Assembly: GCA_041546305.1 (NCBI GenBank)
Contig: JBFEWO010000159.1
Location: 1-6,036 of the forward strand
Direction of reading: 5' to 3'
Source: JBFEYJ01 sp041546305
GTDB lineage: Bacteria > Pseudomonadota > Gammaproteobacteria > Thiohalomonadales > Thiohalomonadaceae
DNA length: 6,036 nt
This document shows, piece after piece, positions 5,258-6,036 of this stretch; positions within the stretch are counted from its first letter, which is position 1, and each line of letters begins with the position of its first letter. The translations under genes were made by a program, and so were the position numbers. The notes beneath the pieces are model-generated. The model did no database searches, was not told the DNA's origin, and saw only the letters and a program-made list of their open reading frames with translations.

Positions 5258-6036
5258 ATGAGTCCCGAAAGCGAAATTCTGATCGAGGGGCCGCTGGCCA
5301 AGGAGGAGTTGAGGCGCATGGATGCCTACTGGCGAGCCGCCAACTACCTGTCGGTGGGCCAGATCTACCTGCTCGATAATCCCTTGCTGAAAAAGTCGCT
5401 GACGCTGGAAGATGTCAAACCGCGACTGTTGGGCCACTGGGGAACCACCCCGGGGCTCAATTTTATCTATGTGCACCTCAACCGCGTTATCCAGCAGCAC
5501 GACCTGGACATGATTTACGTGGCCGGGCCGGGCCATGGGGGCCCTGGCCTGGTGGCAAATACCTGGCTGGAGGGCAGCTACAGCGAGTTCTACCCCAATG
5601 TCCCGGCCGATGGCGAAGGCATGTGCAAGCTGTTCCGCCAGTTCTCCTTCCCCGGCGGCGTGGGTAGCCATGTCACCGCCGAGACACCAGGCTCGATCCA
5701 CGAGGGGGGCGAGCTGGGCTATGCGCTCTCCCACGCCTTTGGCGCCGCCTTCGACAACCCGGATCTGCTCGTCGCCTGCGTGGTGGGCGACGGCGAGGCA
5801 GAGACCGGTCCGCTGGCCACCGCCTGGCACTCGAACAAGTTTCTCAATCCGGAAAAAGACGGGGCGGTGTTGCCGATCCTGCACCTGAACGGCTACAAGA
5901 TCGCCAACCCCACGGTGCTGGCTCGTATTAGCCACGAAGAGCTGGAGGCGCTGATGCGTGGCTATGGCTATGAGCCCTGGTTTGTGGAGGGCGACGATCC
6001 GCAAACGATGCACCAGCAGATGGCGGCGACCATGGA
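5258..6036 (+). CDS. xfp: Phosphoketolase (xylulose-5-P / fructose-6-P), 5' part (3' end outside window)
   Basis: An ATG at 5258 opens a frame that stays open to the window end, giving the first 259 residues of an enzyme usually about 800 long. The thiamine-diphosphate enzyme cleaves xylulose-5-phosphate, and in dual-specificity forms fructose-6-phosphate, with inorganic phosphate to acetyl-phosphate and an aldose phosphate. Visible signatures are YWRAANYLSVGQIYL (24-38), LLGHWGTTPGLNF (57-69), the phosphoketolase pattern VAGPGHGGPG (88-97), SFPGGVGSHVTAETPGSIHEGGELGY (130-155), and the cofactor/Mg motif GDGEAETGPLA (177-187) with LNGYKI (210-215). These make the family assignment firm. Substrate preference cannot be read from this part. 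It lies just downstream of ackA, whose product consumes the acetyl-phosphate made here, so the pair is almost certainly an operon. Confidence 0.95.
   Translation, partial: MSPESEILIEGPLAKEELRRMDAYWRAANYLSVGQIYLLDNPLLKKSLTLEDVKPRLLGHWGTTPGLNFIYVHLNRVIQQHDLDMIYVAGPGHGGPGLVANTWLEGSYSEFYPNVPADGEGMCKLFRQFSFPGGVGSHVTAETPGSIHEGGELGYALSHAFGAAFDNPDLLVACVVGDGEAETGPLATAWHSNKFLNPEKDGAVLPILHLNGYKIANPTVLARISHEELEALMRGYGYEPWFVEGDDPQTMHQQMAATM

Noticed and set aside
5238..5261. Seven-codon ORF overlapping the xfp start as ATGA, a possible leader peptide
   Set aside because: It has no RBS of its own and no attenuation-like codon run or stem pair, and the xfp RBS lies within it. A chance frame is the simpler explanation.
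4910..6013. 367-codon open frame on the minus strand
   Set aside because: It lies fully antisense to the well-supported ends of ackA and xfp. Its length follows from the GC-rich codon use of those genes, and its translation has no recognisable domain.

Overview
The window looks like a stretch of gammaproteobacterial chromosome of moderately high GC content. The protein set (CbpA/CbpM co-chaperone pair, YccU-type CoA-binding protein, DUF2892 membrane protein, acetate kinase plus phosphoketolase) and the compact spacing fit an environmental, possibly chemolithotrophic, gammaproteobacterium. That placement is inference from protein character, not from a marker gene. I see no rRNA, tRNA, CRISPR array, insertion sequence or phage gene.

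Layout. Positions 1-369 (+) hold the C-terminal part of a class I SAM-dependent methyltransferase cut by the window edge. Next come two small membrane-protein genes on the same strand: a 29-residue single-span microprotein (465-554) and a 68-residue DUF2892 protein (600-806). A perfect 8-bp GC-rich hairpin (845-864) separates them from the convergent pair cbpA-cbpM (2153 down to 892, minus strand), a class B J-domain co-chaperone and its MerR-like modulator. Divergent from cbpA is a CoA-binding Rossmann protein of the YccU family (2322-2738, +). It converges on an exported metallo-beta-lactamase-fold hydrolase (3831 down to 2770, minus). About 220 bp with nested inverted repeats separate the hydrolase from the divergent ackA (4052-5227, +), which is followed 30 bp later by the start of a phosphoketolase gene (5258 to the window end, +).

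How the genes work together. The clearest functional unit is ackA-xfp. Phosphoketolase cleaves xylulose-5-phosphate and/or fructose-6-phosphate with phosphate to acetyl-phosphate, and acetate kinase interconverts acetyl-phosphate plus ADP with acetate plus ATP. This gives a compact sugar-phosphate-to-acetate shunt. cbpA-cbpM is a second unit, with its genes 2 bp apart and probably translationally coupled. The other genes are singletons with no obvious link to these units.

Novelty. Most of the window is ordinary core or near-core content and I do not see a clear undescribed multi-gene system. The items most worth a second look are the structured region between the exported hydrolase and ackA, the unannotated 29-residue membrane microprotein beside the DUF2892 gene, and the unassigned role of the exported hydrolase.
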